Source: Prosthecobacter algae
GTDB taxonomy: Bacteria; Verrucomicrobiota; Verrucomicrobiia; Verrucomicrobiales; Verrucomicrobiaceae
Assembly: GCF_039542385.1 (NCBI RefSeq)
Contig: NZ_BAABIA010000001.1
Span: 620,001-684,000, forward strand
DNA length: 64,000 nucleotides
Direction: 5' to 3'
In this document: piece after piece, positions 33,909 through 42,787 of the stretch
Position numbering within the stretch: the stretch's first letter is position 1
How the letters are laid out: every line of letters starts with the position of its first letter
Position numbers and translations under genes: made by a program
The notes under the pieces: model-generated
What the model saw: the letters and a program-made list of their open reading frames with translations, nothing else
Told to the model about the DNA's origin: nothing
Database searches by the model: none

Positions 33909-34068
33909 CCCCTCACCCCAGCCCTGCTCCCCGCAAGCGGGGCGAGGGGGGAAGTCGTTTGGCCTCCGAAGACTGAAAACCACCACATCACCTCTCGTTC
34001 GCGATCCCATCCCGAGCTCCCCAAGCGCGTTCCCTCTCCCGCTTGCGGGGAGAGGCCAAGGTGAGGGG
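33909..34068. repeat. Inverted pair of CCCCGCAAGCGGGG-type hairpin elements
   Basis: Within a 451-bp gap without genes (33697-34147), two related elements lie in opposite orientation: 33909-33951 (CCCCTCACC...CTCCCCGCAAGCGGGG) and 34031-34068 (CCCTCTCCCGCTTGCGGGGA...GGTGAGGGG). Each has its own CCCGC-AA-GCGGG hairpin and the two can pair with one another across ~80 bp. Nothing else in the gap is recognisable. Confidence 0.8.
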
Positions 34069-34147
34069 AGGTCGCAGCAGGAAAAATGCTGTTCGCAGAA
34101 GGTCGCTGAGTTCTAGAACCTCCTCAAAGGCCCTTCACCGCTACCGC

Positions 34148-34795
34148 CTAACGGATGAAGTAGCTCAAATTTTCCAGCTCCACGGCCAGGTCCACGCTGT
34201 TCACCACCACGTGCTCGGGCACATCCAAAACGGAAGGGGAGAAATTCAGCACGGCCTGGATGCCCGCCTCCACCATCTGGTTGGTCACGATCTGGGCTGC
34301 GCTGGCGGGCACAGCGAGGATGGCCATCTTCACCTGGTTTTGCTGGATGAAATCCGTCATCTCAGTGATGGCCAGGATGGGGATAGCCAGGTCGGGCTGG
34401 CGCTTGGGGTTGACGTCGAAGGCGGCCACGACTTCGAAACCTTCCTTGCGGAAGCCGCCGTAGCGCAGCAGGGCGGAGCCCAGATTCCCCACACCCACGA
34501 GGATGACGGGTTGCAGGCGATTGTGCCCCAGCACCTCGGAGATCGTGTTGCTGAGGACATCCACATTGTAGCCTAGCCCGCGTGTGCCGAACTGGCCAAA
34601 ATACGCCAAGTCCTTGCGGAGCTGGGTCGGTTTGACCCCCGCAGCCTTGGCCAATGCCTCGGACGAAACCGTATCCACATCGTTCTCACGCAGCTTTCCC
34701 AGGCAGCGCTGATAAATGGAGAGGCGATAAATAGATTTGCGGGGGATGTCTATCCTAGGCACTCGTGAAAATTCACGTTCCGGTGAGTTTGTCAA
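34148..34795 (-). CDS. rex: Redox-sensing transcriptional repressor Rex
   Basis: A NADH/NAD+-responsive repressor of respiration and fermentation genes. The 215-residue protein has the N-terminal winged helix (VSSEALAKAAGVKPTQLRKD, DLAYFGQFGTRGLGY) and a Rossmann domain with VGVGNLGSALL, plus the domain-swapped C-terminal helix (AVELENLSYFIR). The TTG at 34795 directly follows the rsmH stop (TGATTG), suggesting coupling; a GTG at 34762 would place IPRKSIYRL nearer to the start, as in most Rex proteins, and is a credible alternative. A GTGAA-TT-TTCAC palindrome lies just before that GTG. Confidence 0.93.
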   Translation of the reverse strand: MTNSPEREFSRVPRIDIPRKSIYRLSIYQRCLGKLRENDVDTVSSEALAKAAGVKPTQLRKDLAYFGQFGTRGLGYNVDVLSNTISEVLGHNRLQPVILVGVGNLGSALLRYGGFRKEGFEVVAAFDVNPKRQPDLAIPILAITEMTDFIQQNQVKMAILAVPASAAQIVTNQMVEAGIQAVLNFSPSVLDVPEHVVVNSVDLAVELENLSYFIR

Positions 34796-35872
34796 TCACT
34801 CTGCGCGGATGGCCCAGCGCAGTTTGGCCGGGGCAGAGCGTGGGTTTTGGTGCTGTTCACTAGGAGTGGCACGGATCACTTCGCGGGCCACGGCGCTGTA
34901 TTGCCCCAGGTGTAGACCCTCCTGAAAGGCCTTCTTCACTCGTCGATCTTCGCCCGAGTGGAAAGTGAGGATGGCCACCCGCCCACCGGGTTTCAGCGAG
35001 GCGGGCAGGGCACGCAGCAGGCTATCTAGCACGGTGAATTCCTCATTCACGGCGATGCGGATGGCCTGGAAGACACGGCGCACGGTGGCGTCCGCATCGT
35101 CGGCAGAAACGGCGTGTGGCAGCCCCTGGCGGATGCTTTCGGCCAGGGCCTTGGTACGGGTGAGGGGTGTCTGCCGTCCGGTTTTGCACAGATGCTGGGC
35201 GATGAGTGCCGCACGCGGTTCATCGGCATTTTCCTCCAGCAGGAGGGTGAGCTTTTCCGGCGTGGTCTCTGCCAGCCAAGCCGAGGCCGGTTTGCCCCGC
35301 TGCGGGTTTAGGCGCATGTCCAGGGGGCCGTCGTGCTTGAAGGTAAAACCACGCGCCGGGTTATCGATCTGCATGGAGGACAATCCCAGATCGGCAAAAA
35401 TGGCATCCGCTCCCTCCGCCCAGCCTTGATCGGCCAGGGCCTTAACCAGTCCGGCAAAGTTGCAGCGGCGGGCCGTGAAGCTTTCCTCCCCCATGCCACC
35501 CGCACGCAGGCGGGTCAGGGTGCGTTCGAGCTCGATGGGGTCGGCATCCAGGGACATCAGGTGCCCGCCGGGTTGCAGCCGCTCCCACATCGCACGGGTG
35601 TGGCCGCCATAGCCCAGGGTGCAGTCCACTGCGTTCTGACCCGCTTGCAGTTGCAGGCACTCCAGCACTTCTCCCACCATGATGGGTACGTGCTGGCCAG
35701 CGGGGGTTTTGCCCGCAGCGAGGACCTTCGCCACTTCGTCCGGGTACTTGTCGGCGTTCAGCTCCTTATACTTATCCTCAAACCGGCGCGGGTTTTTACC
35801 GCTGTAGCGAGGGCGGCGTTTGTGGGCGGCAGGGGTGGGATCGGGCGCGGAAGGGGCGGCCTCAGAGTTCAT
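34796..35872 (-). CDS. rsmH: 16S rRNA (cytosine-1402-N4) methyltransferase RsmH
   Basis: SAM-dependent methylation of C1402 in 16S rRNA. Motifs: HVPIMVGEVLECL, DCTLGYGGHTRAMWER (SAM-binding), DADPIE, ADLGLSSMQIDNPARGFTF, GPLDMR, RRVFQAIRIAVNEE and ILTFHSGEDRRVK. The 358-residue length is above the usual ~310 because of a Lys/Arg-rich N-terminal extension (~60 residues). It is not in a cell-division (dcw) cluster here; it abuts rex downstream and overlaps the MazG-like gene upstream by 11 bases. Confidence 0.94.
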   Translation of the reverse strand: MNSEAAPSAPDPTPAAHKRRPRYSGKNPRRFEDKYKELNADKYPDEVAKVLAAGKTPAGQHVPIMVGEVLECLQLQAGQNAVDCTLGYGGHTRAMWERLQPGGHLMSLDADPIELERTLTRLRAGGMGEESFTARRCNFAGLVKALADQGWAEGADAIFADLGLSSMQIDNPARGFTFKHDGPLDMRLNPQRGKPASAWLAETTPEKLTLLLEENADEPRAALIAQHLCKTGRQTPLTRTKALAESIRQGLPHAVSADDADATVRRVFQAIRIAVNEEFTVLDSLLRALPASLKPGGRVAILTFHSGEDRRVKKAFQEGLHLGQYSAVAREVIRATPSEQHQNPRSAPAKLRWAIRAE

Positions 35873-36206
35873 TGTATTTCAGGTTGTTGCCCCGGGCTTT
35901 ATCGGCCGGGTAGCGCAGCTCATTGCGCTCCAGTTTCGCCTGCATGGCCTCAGCCAGCGGGATGTTCAGATTGTGCGCTAGTTCAAAGAGCAGGATGCCC
36001 ACATCGGCGATTTCATCGGTGATCTCGGCGCGTTTTTCCGTGATGACCTGCTCGGTCTGGGCCTGCGTTTTCCAGACAAAGTGCTGCATCAGTTCCCCGG
36101 CCTCAGCCGCGATGGCCACGGCCATGTCCTTGGGATTGTGAAACTGCTGCCAGTCACGGGCATCGCGAAAGGCGCAGATGCGTTCAGTCAGGGCTTCGAT
36201 GGTCAT
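35862..36206 (-). CDS. MazG-like nucleotide pyrophosphohydrolase
   Basis: A ~114-residue all-alpha NTP pyrophosphatase. The metal-binding pattern EAGELMQHF ... EITDEIADVGI (ExxE followed by ExxD) and the N-terminal FRDARDWQQFHNPKDMAVAI are typical of the small dCTP-pyrophosphatase/MazG-like group, which removes non-canonical nucleotides. I start at ATG 36206 (MTIEALTERI), where homologues begin; an ATG 12 codons upstream is possible. It overlaps rsmH by 11 bases. Confidence 0.85.
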   Translation of the reverse strand: MTIEALTERICAFRDARDWQQFHNPKDMAVAIAAEAGELMQHFVWKTQAQTEQVITEKRAEITDEIADVGILLFELAHNLNIPLAEAMQAKLERNELRYPADKARGNNLKYNEL

Positions 36207-36286
36207 GCGGGCATCAAACACCGCATCCGGCCCGGCGTCCACGCAGAAGCATCGCCAAAAGCAGGGACAGGCGTTACTGTGGGAAC

Positions 36287-36931
36287 ATGCTATTTCGTCT
36301 CAGTCTTTTCAGTCTGCTCCTGGCCGGGTGTGGCCCTGCCGATAAACCCGTGCCCCAGGCCCCGCGCAACTGGTCCTTGTTGGAGGGAGCCGCCGCCGCG
36401 CAATGGCAGCAGGCAGGCATCCCAGACGAGGGGGAAATCCAGGTGAAGGATGGCGAACTCACCCTCGCCGCCGGGCAGCCCATGACCGGGGCCAAGTGGG
36501 TGGGCTGGACCCCCGATCTGCCGCAAACAAACTACGCCCTCACCTATGAAGCTCTGCGGGTGGAAGGGGGCGACATCTTTGGCATGGCCACCTTTCCCGT
36601 GGGTAGCCACCAATCCCACGCCACCTTTGTCATCGGCGGCTGGGGCGGCACCGTCACCGGCATCTCCAGCATTGATTTCCTGGATGCCAACGAGAACCAG
36701 ACGCGGGCGGAGCAACGCTTTGAAAACAACCGCTGGTACAAGGTGCGGATCGAGGTCCGCCCGGATGATCTGCGAGCCTGGGTGGATGACCGCATCGTGG
36801 TGAATGCCAGCATCAAGGGCCGCCAAGTGACCCTGCGTTCCGGCTTCATTGATCACTGCCTGCCGTTCGGCTTTGCCACCTGGAATACCAAGGCCCGTGT
36901 GCGGGCAGTGAAGGTGGAAACTCTGCCTTGA
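36287..36931 (+). CDS. Lipoprotein with DUF1080-like (concanavalin-fold) domain
   Basis: A 214-residue lipoprotein: signal [15 protein letters not shown]. The mature part has the features of DUF1080/3-keto-disaccharide hydrolase-type jelly rolls: [20 protein letters not shown] at the front, [18 protein letters not shown], then [20 protein letters not shown] and a final [18 protein letters not shown]. Such proteins are expanded in PVC bacteria and bind or cleave carbohydrates; the specific activity is unknown. The stop overlaps an alternative upstream start region of ilvD. Confidence 0.78.
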   Translation: MLFRLSLFSLLLAGCGPADKPVPQAPRNWSLLEGAAAAQWQQAGIPDEGEIQVKDGELTLAAGQPMTGAKWVGWTPDLPQTNYALTYEALRVEGGDIFGMATFPVGSHQSHATFVIGGWGGTVTGISSIDFLDANENQTRAEQRFENNRWYKVRIEVRPDDLRAWVDDRIVVNASIKGRQVTLRSGFIDHCLPFGFATWNTKARVRAVKVETLP

Positions 36932-36993
36932 TGGGCGATCTTCCCTGCTTGCAAGCCGCCTTCGCTGCTGGCAAGATGCGCGCCCACCCCATC

Positions 36994-38715
36994 ATGGCCA
37001 AGAAAGCAGCATCCAAGAAACCCGAATCCCTCCATCGTAAACACAGCGCCATCGTCGTGGACGGTGTCGAGCGTGCGCCCAGCCGCGCCATGCTGCATGC
37101 GGTCGGCTTTAAGCGGGAAGACTTCCAGAAATCCCAGATCGGCATCGCCAGCACCTGGAGCATGGTCACCCCGTGTAACATGCACATTGACCGCCTGGCC
37201 AAAGAAACGGCTAAGGGCGTGGATGCCGCTGGTGGCAAAAGCCTGATCTTCAACACCATCACCATCTCCGATGGCATCTCGATGGGCACCGAAGGCATGA
37301 AATACTCGTTGGTTAGCCGCGAAGTCATCGCCGACTCCATCGAGACGGTCGTCGGTTGTGAAGGCATGGACGGCTTTGTCGCCATCGGCGGCTGTGACAA
37401 AAACATGCCTGGTTGCGTGATGGCCATGGCGCGTCTGAACCGCCCCAGCGTTTTCGTTTACGGCGGCACCATCCTCCCCGGCTGCGTGGGCCATGAGAAG
37501 AAGGATGCGGACATCGTCACCGTCTTTGAAGCGGTGGGCAAACACGCCAACTGCCAGATCACCGATGCCGACCTCATTGACATCGAAGAACACAGCATCC
37601 CTGGCGAAGGCTCTTGCGGCGGCATGTACACGGCCAATACCATGGCCAGCGCCATCGAGGCCCTGGGCATGTCCTTGCCAAACTCCGGTGCCCAGTCCGC
37701 CGTCGGCGACGACAAGCTCATCGACTGCTTCGACGCCGGTGCTGCCGTGATGAACATGATCAAGCTGGGCATCACGCCTCGCGACATCATGACCAAGGAA
37801 GCGTTTGAAAACGCCATCACACTGATCATCACCCTAGGCGGCTCCACGAACGCCGTGCTGCATCTCATCGCCATGGCGCACAGCGCCGGTGTGAAGCTGA
37901 CGATTGAAGACTTCGTCCGCATCGGCAAGAAGACCCCGGTGCTGGCCGACCTGAAGCCAAGCGGCAAGTATTTCATGAATGACCTGGTGAAGATCGGCGG
38001 CACGGTGCCGCTGATGCGCATCCTGGTGGAAGAAGGCCTGATGCATGGCGATTGCCTCACCGTCACCGGCCGCACGATGAAGGAAAACGTGCGCAAGTCC
38101 AAGATCGTCTATCCGAAGAGCCAGAAGATCATCCGTCCTCTGAGCGACCCGATCAAAAAAGACAGCCACCTCGTCATCTTCAAAGGCAACCTCTGCCCCG
38201 AAGGCGCAGTCGGCAAGATCAGCGGCAAAGAAGGTCTCACGTTCACCGGCAAGGCCATCGTCTTTGAATCCGAAGAGAAGGCGTTGGATGCCATCTTGAA
38301 CGACAAGGTGAAAAAAGGCCACGTCATCGTCATCCGCATGGAAGGGCCGAAAGGCGGTCCCGGCATGCGCGAAATGCTCAGCCCCACCTCCGCCATCATG
38401 GGCAAAGGCCTGGGCAAAGATGTGGCCCTCATCACCGACGGTCGTTTCAGCGGTGGCAGCCACGGTTTTGTGGTCGGTCACGTCACGCCGGAAGCCTTCG
38501 TCGGTGGCCCGATTGCCGTCATCAAGAATGGCGACGCCATCACCATCGATGCTGAGAAGCGCGCCATCACCCTCGGCATCCCTGCCAAGGAGCTGGCCGC
38601 CCGTCTCAAGGCGTGGAAGCAGCCAAAGCCACGCTACACCCGTGGTGTGCTGGCCAAGTATGCCGCCCTCACCACCAGCGCCAGCGAAGGCGCAGTGACG
38701 GACAAGCAATTCTAA
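36994..38715 (+). CDS. ilvD: Dihydroxy-acid dehydratase
   Basis: Dehydrates dihydroxy-isovalerate and dihydroxy-methylvalerate in branched-chain amino acid synthesis, using an Fe-S cluster. Cluster cysteines and surroundings are visible: [16 protein letters not shown] and [12 protein letters not shown]; also [10 protein letters not shown], the substrate loop [19 protein letters not shown]. The length of 573 residues is normal. I start at ATG 36994 ([10 protein letters not shown]); the frame is open further upstream but that sequence overlaps the lipoprotein stop and lacks conservation features. Terminated at 38748-38781. Confidence 0.95.
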   Translation: MAKKAASKKPESLHRKHSAIVVDGVERAPSRAMLHAVGFKREDFQKSQIGIASTWSMVTPCNMHIDRLAKETAKGVDAAGGKSLIFNTITISDGISMGTEGMKYSLVSREVIADSIETVVGCEGMDGFVAIGGCDKNMPGCVMAMARLNRPSVFVYGGTILPGCVGHEKKDADIVTVFEAVGKHANCQITDADLIDIEEHSIPGEGSCGGMYTANTMASAIEALGMSLPNSGAQSAVGDDKLIDCFDAGAAVMNMIKLGITPRDIMTKEAFENAITLIITLGGSTNAVLHLIAMAHSAGVKLTIEDFVRIGKKTPVLADLKPSGKYFMNDLVKIGGTVPLMRILVEEGLMHGDCLTVTGRTMKENVRKSKIVYPKSQKIIRPLSDPIKKDSHLVIFKGNLCPEGAVGKISGKEGLTFTGKAIVFESEEKALDAILNDKVKKGHVIVIRMEGPKGGPGMREMLSPTSAIMGKGLGKDVALITDGRFSGGSHGFVVGHVTPEAFVGGPIAVIKNGDAITIDAEKRAITLGIPAKELAARLKAWKQPKPRYTRGVLAKYAALTTSASEGAVTDKQF

Positions 38716-38747
38716 TTAGGCGGGGCCACGTGCCCCTCGCCTGATCA

Positions 38748-38781
38748 TCCCGGTCTGCTCACGCGGGCCGGGATTTTTTTT
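38748..38781 (+). terminator. Rho-independent terminator after ilvD
   Basis: TCCCGG pairs with CCGGGA around a ~14-base loop that can extend the stem with GC pairs, followed by eight Ts. It lies 33 bp beyond the ilvD stop and before the convergent trpE gene. Confidence 0.82.
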
Positions 38782-38815
38782 CAGCCTAACCATCTTAAAG
38801 AAGGCAGGCCATGCT

Positions 38816-40327
38816 TCAGGCACCGAGCTGGCGTGCCCACTCGATGGCGCGGAGCATGCCGGTGGCCTTGTTCACAGTCTCGCGGTACTCGTAGGTCGGG
38901 TCGGAATCGGCCACCACCCCGGCTCCGGCCTGGACGTAGGCTTTGCCGTCCTTGAGCACGCAGGTGCGTAGGGCGATGCAGGAGTCCAGATTGCCATCAA
39001 AACCGAAGTAGCCCACAGCACCTGCATAGGCGCAGCGTTTGCTTTTTTCCACCTCGTTGATGATGGACATGGCGCGGACCTTCGGGCTGCCGCTGACGGT
39101 GCCTGCGGGGAAGGTGGCGCGCATGACATCATAGGCGTCCTTGCCTTCATTGAGGCGGCCGTCCACATTGCTGACGATGTGCATGACGTGGCTGTAGCGC
39201 TCGATGATCATCAGGTCGCTGACCTTGACGGTGCCGTATTCGGCCACGCGCCCCACGTCGTTGCGGGCGAGGTCCACCAGCATGATGTGCTCGGCGCGTT
39301 CCTTGGGATCGTTGAGGAGTTCATCGGCCAGGGCATCGTCTTCGGCGCGGGTTTTGCCCCTCCAGCGCGTGCCGGCGATGGGGCGGATATCAATGCGGCC
39401 GTTGAGGCATTTCACATGCACTTCTGGGGAGCTGCCGACGAGCGAGAAGCCCTGCGGGAACTGCAGGCAGAACATGTAGGGCGAAGGATTCACATGGCGC
39501 AGCGCGCGGTAGAGATCCAGCGGGGTGCCGGTGTAGTCCGTCTCAAAGCGTTGTGAGGGCACGCCTTGGAAGATATCGCCTGCACCGATGTATTCCTTCA
39601 TCTTCAGCACCATGCCTTCGTATTCGGCCTGGGTGGTGTTGCTGACGGGGGCGGGCATCTGCTCCGTGCTCACGGGGGCGATGGTCTGCAGGGGCTTCAC
39701 GGCGAGGGGCTGGGACAGCTTTTCCATCAGCATGGCGATCTGCTGCTGGGCCCAGGTGTAGGCGGCCTCTAGTGTGGGGTGCTCATCCGTGTGGACATTG
39801 GCCACCAGGGACATGCGGCGGGTGCGGTGATCAAAGATGATCACCGTGTCCGTGATCATGTACACCATCTCCGGCAGGCCAAGTTCATCCTTCGGCGGTG
39901 GGGCGAGCGTGGGCTCAAAAAAGCGCACCATGTCATAGCCCAGGTAGCCGACGGCACCGCCGTGGAAGACGGGGATGGGATGGGACTCCAGCGGCTGGAA
40001 GGGGGCCATGAGCTTCTTCAGCTCATCCAGGGGATCGGTGGTCGTGGTGTAGGTGCGGACCTTGCCGCGCTCCTCGATTTCGATCTCCTTGCCACGGGCC
40101 GTGAAGATCATGCGCGGGGAACTGCCCAGCAGGCTGTAGCGGCCCGAGTGTTGGGTGAGCTCTGCCGATTCCAGCAGGAAGCCGCAGCGGCCATCGTGGA
40201 TCTTTTGGAAAGCGGAGAGCGGTGTCTCGTAATCGGCCGTCAACTCCGCCACCACCGGCACAAGGTTGCCCTTCTGTGCGAGCGTGCAGAAGGTGGTCAG
40301 ATCAGGCTGGAGATGCGGGGCAGACAT
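38816..40327 (-). CDS. trpE: Anthranilate synthase component I
   Basis: Converts chorismate (with ammonia or glutamine from TrpG) to anthranilate, the first step of tryptophan synthesis. The 503-residue protein has the LLES tryptophan feedback motif (GFLLESAEL), then the chorismate-binding domain: GDIFQGVPSQRF, GSSPEVHV, RPIAGTRWRG, ERAEHIMLVDLARND, ATFPAGTVSGSPKVRAM, GAVGYFGFDGN and VQAGAGVVADSDP. Start ATG 40327 (MSAPHLQPDL); upstream open sequence is not protein-like. No trpG neighbour is present, so the pathway is dispersed. Confidence 0.95.
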   Translation of the reverse strand: MSAPHLQPDLTTFCTLAQKGNLVPVVAELTADYETPLSAFQKIHDGRCGFLLESAELTQHSGRYSLLGSSPRMIFTARGKEIEIEERGKVRTYTTTTDPLDELKKLMAPFQPLESHPIPVFHGGAVGYLGYDMVRFFEPTLAPPPKDELGLPEMVYMITDTVIIFDHRTRRMSLVANVHTDEHPTLEAAYTWAQQQIAMLMEKLSQPLAVKPLQTIAPVSTEQMPAPVSNTTQAEYEGMVLKMKEYIGAGDIFQGVPSQRFETDYTGTPLDLYRALRHVNPSPYMFCLQFPQGFSLVGSSPEVHVKCLNGRIDIRPIAGTRWRGKTRAEDDALADELLNDPKERAEHIMLVDLARNDVGRVAEYGTVKVSDLMIIERYSHVMHIVSNVDGRLNEGKDAYDVMRATFPAGTVSGSPKVRAMSIINEVEKSKRCAYAGAVGYFGFDGNLDSCIALRTCVLKDGKAYVQAGAGVVADSDPTYEYRETVNKATGMLRAIEWARQLGA

Positions 40328-40407
40328 GGCGGGAAAGGGCCGCCACCATAAAGAAGCCGAGTGCCCCTGCAACCGCCTTTCCCCACGGGCTGCGGGTTGG
40401 TGCAAGG

Positions 40408-40515
40408 TTACTTCTTCGCCTCGATGCCGAAGAGTGGGAGGGATTTTTGGACGGATTTGGTCACGCCCCAGGAGAGGGGAATCACGACGACGAGCCAGAT
40501 GACGACAGCTTTCAT
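40408..40515 (-). CDS. MFS transporter small companion protein (35 aa)
   Basis: A tiny gene starting ATG at 40515, ten bases after the stop of the OFA transporter. It encodes MKAVVIWLVVVIPLSWGVTK followed by SVQKSLPLFGIEAKK and a TAA. A single membrane helix with IPLSWGV and a SVxKxLxLF end is what is seen in the tiny proteins encoded directly after oxalate/formate-type MFS transporters. It probably packs against the transporter as a small subunit. The gene is easily overlooked because of its size; conservation of the helix and tight spacing support it. Confidence 0.75.
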   Translation of the reverse strand: MKAVVIWLVVVIPLSWGVTKSVQKSLPLFGIEAKK

Positions 40516-40525
40516 AGGAGGGCGA

Positions 40526-41863
40526 TCAGGCGATGGTTTTGACGTGGTGTTTGGCATCCACCGGACGCACAAGCAGGTTAGCGATGAGGCCGACCGTCAG
40601 CAGGCCGATCATCAGGTAAAAGATGGAGTTGTAGGCTTGTTCCGGCGGCATGGTCTTTTTGTTCGCCACGGAGAGGCGGTCCACAAGCTGAGGCCCGATG
40701 ATGGCGGCCATGGACCACGCGGTGATGAGACGGCCATGGATGGCCCCGACCTGGTAGCTGCCAAAGAGATCCCGCAGGTAGGCGGGGATGGTGGCAAAAC
40801 CGCCGCCATACATGGTGAGAATGAGCCCGGTGGCGATGACGAACATCGTCACGCTGCCCCGGCCCTGGGTCCAGGGCACACTGAGGTAAAGCCCGGCCCC
40901 GAGGATGAAATAGATGCAGTAGATGCCCTTGCGCCCGATGATGTCCGACATGGAGGACCAGAAGAAACGGCCACCCAGGTTGCACAGGGATAGCAGGCCC
41001 ACATAGCCCGCTGCCGCCGCTGGCGTGACCTTGAACATGTCCTGAATCATCGGCGAGGCTTGGCCCAGAATGCCGATGCCCGCGCTGACATTCATGCAAA
41101 GCACGATCCACAGCAGCCAGAACTGGGGCGTCTTCCAGGCCGTATCCACGGCCACATTGGCATTGGTCACCAGCTTGGCCGTCTGCGTTTTTGGCACCCA
41201 GCCTTCGGGTTTCCACCCCTCTGGCGGCACACGGACAATCAAGGCCCCGAAGAGCATCATCACGGCATACAGGCCCGCCATGATGAGCAGGGCCTCCATG
41301 GCTCCGACGGAGGTCGGTGAGGTAAAACGGGCCATCAGTTCCTCCGCCAGCGGACCGCCGATGAGGGCCCCACCGCCAAAGCCCATGATCGCCATCCCGG
41401 TGGCCATACCGGGACGGTCAGGAAACCATTTCATGAGGGTGGAAACGGGCGCGATGTAGCCTAGCCCGAGACCGATGCCACCGATGATCCCATACCCAGC
41501 ATACAGCAGCCAGAGCTGGTGAAACTTTACCGACAGGGCCGCCAGCACCAGGCCTGTGCAAAAGCAGATCATGCTGGCCACCATCGTTTTGCGCGGGCCG
41601 CTGCGTTCTACCCACTTGCCAAAGACAGCGGCGGAAAGGCCCAGCAGAGCGAGGGCGATGGAATAGGCCACGCCCACGTCAGCCTCCGTCCAATCCCCCG
41701 CACCGGGGGCGGTGATGCCCAGCACTTTGGCCAGAGGTTTTTTAAAGACACTGAAGCCGTACACCTGGCCGATGCACATGTGCACGGCGATGGCGGCAGG
41801 TGGGACGAGCCAACGGGAAAAACCCGGGCCTGCGATGGTGGCGTCGCGGGAGAGGAAGGACAT
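40526..41863 (-). CDS. OFA (oxalate/formate antiporter) family MFS transporter
   Basis: A 445-residue 12-TM carrier. It shows the N-terminal HMCIGQVYGFSVFKKPLAK segment, the loop GKWVERSGPRKT, GIGLGLGYIAPVSTLMKWFPDRPGMATGMAIMGFG in two family-typical blocks, and FSSMSDIIGRKG-like SSMSDIIGRKGIYCIYF. OFA members move small carboxylates such as oxalate, formate or lactate; here the substrate is unknown. A 35-residue companion protein gene follows ten bases downstream. Confidence 0.88.
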   Translation of the reverse strand: MSFLSRDATIAGPGFSRWLVPPAAIAVHMCIGQVYGFSVFKKPLAKVLGITAPGAGDWTEADVGVAYSIALALLGLSAAVFGKWVERSGPRKTMVASMICFCTGLVLAALSVKFHQLWLLYAGYGIIGGIGLGLGYIAPVSTLMKWFPDRPGMATGMAIMGFGGGALIGGPLAEELMARFTSPTSVGAMEALLIMAGLYAVMMLFGALIVRVPPEGWKPEGWVPKTQTAKLVTNANVAVDTAWKTPQFWLLWIVLCMNVSAGIGILGQASPMIQDMFKVTPAAAAGYVGLLSLCNLGGRFFWSSMSDIIGRKGIYCIYFILGAGLYLSVPWTQGRGSVTMFVIATGLILTMYGGGFATIPAYLRDLFGSYQVGAIHGRLITAWSMAAIIGPQLVDRLSVANKKTMPPEQAYNSIFYLMIGLLTVGLIANLLVRPVDAKHHVKTIA

Positions 41864-41928
41864 GCGCCCGCTGTTCTAGCGGGGCACATCCGTGGCAGGC
41901 AAGAAGATTATCCTGCTGCTGAGGGTCA

Positions 41929-42231
41929 CTATTTCGCCTTCTTGGTCGCGGCTTTTTTAGCCGGGGCCTTTTTCGCAGGCGCGGCTGCTTTTTTCGCAGG
42001 TGCAGCAGCCTTCGGCGTGGGGGAGACAGCCTTTTTGGCCTGCGGTGCAGGGGGCTCGTCAGATGGTAGGCTGGCCACCCAGTCATTCACGTGCACCCAG
42101 TCATCGGAAGAGGCACCACGCACATAGTCGCTGTCTGCCAGGAGCCCACGATTGTAGAAGCTGAACATTTCAGCCGTTGGGAAGGGGCCAAATTCAACAA
42201 AGGAGCGGCTGAGGTAGAGGGCGTCTTTCAT
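41929..42231 (-). CDS. GYF_2-domain protein with Ala/Lys/Pro-rich tail
   Basis: A 100-residue protein. Residues 1-52 look like a GYF_2 (DUF4339) module: YLSRSFVEFGPFPTAEMFSF, GLLADSDYVRGASSDDWVHV. Residues ~60-100 are a basic, Ala/Lys/Pro-rich tail of AKKA/PAKK repeats, resembling histone H1-like or nucleoid-binding tails. The combination suggests a small protein that bridges a proline-rich partner and nucleic acid; this is an inference. It stands alone, with 184 bp of no recognisable content upstream apart from an inverted CATGGCCATGCA/TGCATGGCCGTG pair at about 42334-42393. Confidence 0.7.
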   Translation of the reverse strand: MKDALYLSRSFVEFGPFPTAEMFSFYNRGLLADSDYVRGASSDDWVHVNDWVASLPSDEPPAPQAKKAVSPTPKAAAPAKKAAAPAKKAPAKKAATKKAK

Positions 42232-42415
42232 AGGGGGAGGATTAGGTGTCGTTTGCGGGAATAATTTGGAAACCTGCTGGGCAGGATCTCAAGCAACTTC
42301 CTTGCCACGTTGCCGCCCTAGGTGGGACGGTATCATGGCCATGCAAGACGCACTCATCTTGCAAGATGCAAGTGGGCGAAATGCATGGCCGTGATGGGGG
42401 AAGACACCCCGTTTT

Positions 42416-42787
42416 CTAGAGGCTCTCGCATTCAGCCTGGTAGGCCGTGATGAAAGCTGTGAGCTGATTCTGCAAATGATCCTGGGCGGAAAACAGGTCG
42501 CCCAGGGCCACGGCGAAGACCTTCTGTTTCAGTTCATCCTCGACGGTGAGCATGAGCGCACCCAGACGCGCCAGATTGCCCCGCGAATGAAACTCCATGT
42601 CCTTGATCTGTGTCAGCACCGCGAGCGATGCTTCACGGTGGGCCACTTCTTCCGGGGAGGCACCACCTGCGGCGGGGGCTGCTTCGGTGACCTCGGGTTC
42701 ATTCACTGGAGCGGCTTCAGCCGTTTCTTGATGCTTCTTGTCGTGGCTGACTTTTTTATCGTGGGCAGCGTTGCGTGGATCGGACAT
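42416..42787 (-). CDS. Hypothetical small acidic-helical protein
   Basis: About 123 residues starting at ATG 42787 (MSDPRNAAHDKK). A charged, low-complexity N-terminal third (KKVSHDKKHQETAEAAPVNE, Ala/Glu/Pro-rich) precedes an apparently folded helical segment from residue ~48 (EVAHREASLAVLTQIKDMEF ... LGDLFSAQDHLQNQLTAF). No family recognised. It is preceded by an AT-rich region (42806-42896) that could hold its promoter. Confidence 0.55.
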   Translation of the reverse strand: MSDPRNAAHDKKVSHDKKHQETAEAAPVNEPEVTEAAPAAGGASPEEVAHREASLAVLTQIKDMEFHSRGNLARLGALMLTVEDELKQKVFAVALGDLFSAQDHLQNQLTAFITAYQAECESL

